Of a stretch of 5,249 bases of DNA, positions 5,130 to 5,249 are shown in pieces. The notes under the pieces are model-generated. The model worked only from the letters and a program-made list of their open reading frames with translations. It was not told where the DNA came from and searched no databases. The stretch comes from Chloroflexi bacterium RBG_13_51_52 (GTDB taxonomy: Bacteria; Chloroflexota; Dehalococcoidia; Dehalococcoidales; RBG-16-60-22): assembly GCA_001796525.1 (NCBI GenBank), contig MGMT01000035.1, forward strand, positions 1 through 5,249, in the 5' to 3' direction. Made by a program: the position numbers and the translations under genes. Each line of letters opens with the position of its first letter. The first letter of the stretch is position 1.

Positions 5130-5206
5130 GGCCCCGTGGTGTAGCGGTCTAACATGCCACCCTGTCACGGTGGAGATCGGGGGTTCAAATCCCCCCGGGG
5201 TCGCCA
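5130..5206 (+). tRNA. tRNA-Asp (anticodon GTC), CCA encoded
   Basis: A full cloverleaf can be folded by hand. The acceptor stem GGCCCCG pairs with CGGGGTC (one G:U at 2:71). The D stem GTGT pairs with ACAT, the anticodon stem CCACC with GGTGG, and the T stem GGGGG with CCCCC around the TTCAAAT loop. The anticodon loop CTGTCAC (5162-5168) gives GTC at 5164-5166, reading Asp codons GAC and GAT. The discriminator is G, as expected for tRNA-Asp, and CCA is encoded at 5204-5206. It is transcribed divergently from rpsF. The remaining 43 nt to the window end hold no recognisable terminator or gene. Confidence 0.97.
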
Positions 5207-5249
5207 GTATTTATGTAAAGCTATTTAATCCCACTCACCTACTAAGCAT

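Overview
The window reads as a compact ribosome/membrane-biogenesis block of a bacterial chromosome. All protein genes lie on the minus strand; the only plus-strand gene is a tRNA-Asp. Gene content and order, a short YidC with no large periplasmic domain, a Jag/KhpB with no Jag_N domain, and a beta-propeller gene between yidD and yidC suggest a monoderm-like lineage. Chloroflexota, class Dehalococcoidia, is my best guess (moderate confidence, from remembered family features, not from a search).

Layout from right to left, the direction of transcription of the protein genes: tRNA-Asp (GTC) at 5130-5206 (+) has its own promoter and diverges from rpsF. Then come rpsF (S6), ssb and rpsR (S18), the classic S6-SSB-S18 cluster, behind a good extended -10 promoter. 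After a 78-nt gap carrying a second promoter-like element come rpmH (L34), rnpA (RNase P protein), yidD, an eight-bladed PQQ-type beta-propeller protein, yidC (membrane insertase) and jag/khpB (KH-R3H RNA-binding protein). rpmH (3493-3633, GTG start, 46 aa) is short and easily missed. In three genes the ribosome-binding site or family alignment favours a start inside the longest open frame: rpsF at 4822, the propeller gene at 2867, and less surely rnpA at 3460.

The left edge (1-264) has no gene. It holds a weak hairpin, an A-rich stretch with a four-copy 7-nt tandem repeat, a promoter-like element and, at 1-53 on the minus strand, what looks like the 5' half of Stem I of a T-box riboswitch. 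The regulated gene, probably an aminoacyl-tRNA synthetase or an amino-acid gene, would lie just outside the window to the left.

Functionally, S6, S18 and L34 are ribosomal proteins, SSB serves replication, and RnpA matures tRNA. YidD and YidC serve membrane-protein insertion, and Jag/KhpB is an RNA-binding protein usually encoded next to YidC. The most interesting points are an exported beta-propeller encoded in frame with YidC and one stop codon away from it, a YidC in which the conserved groove arginine is asparagine, the T-box fragment, and an rpmH promoter whose spacing predicts an almost leaderless mRNA.
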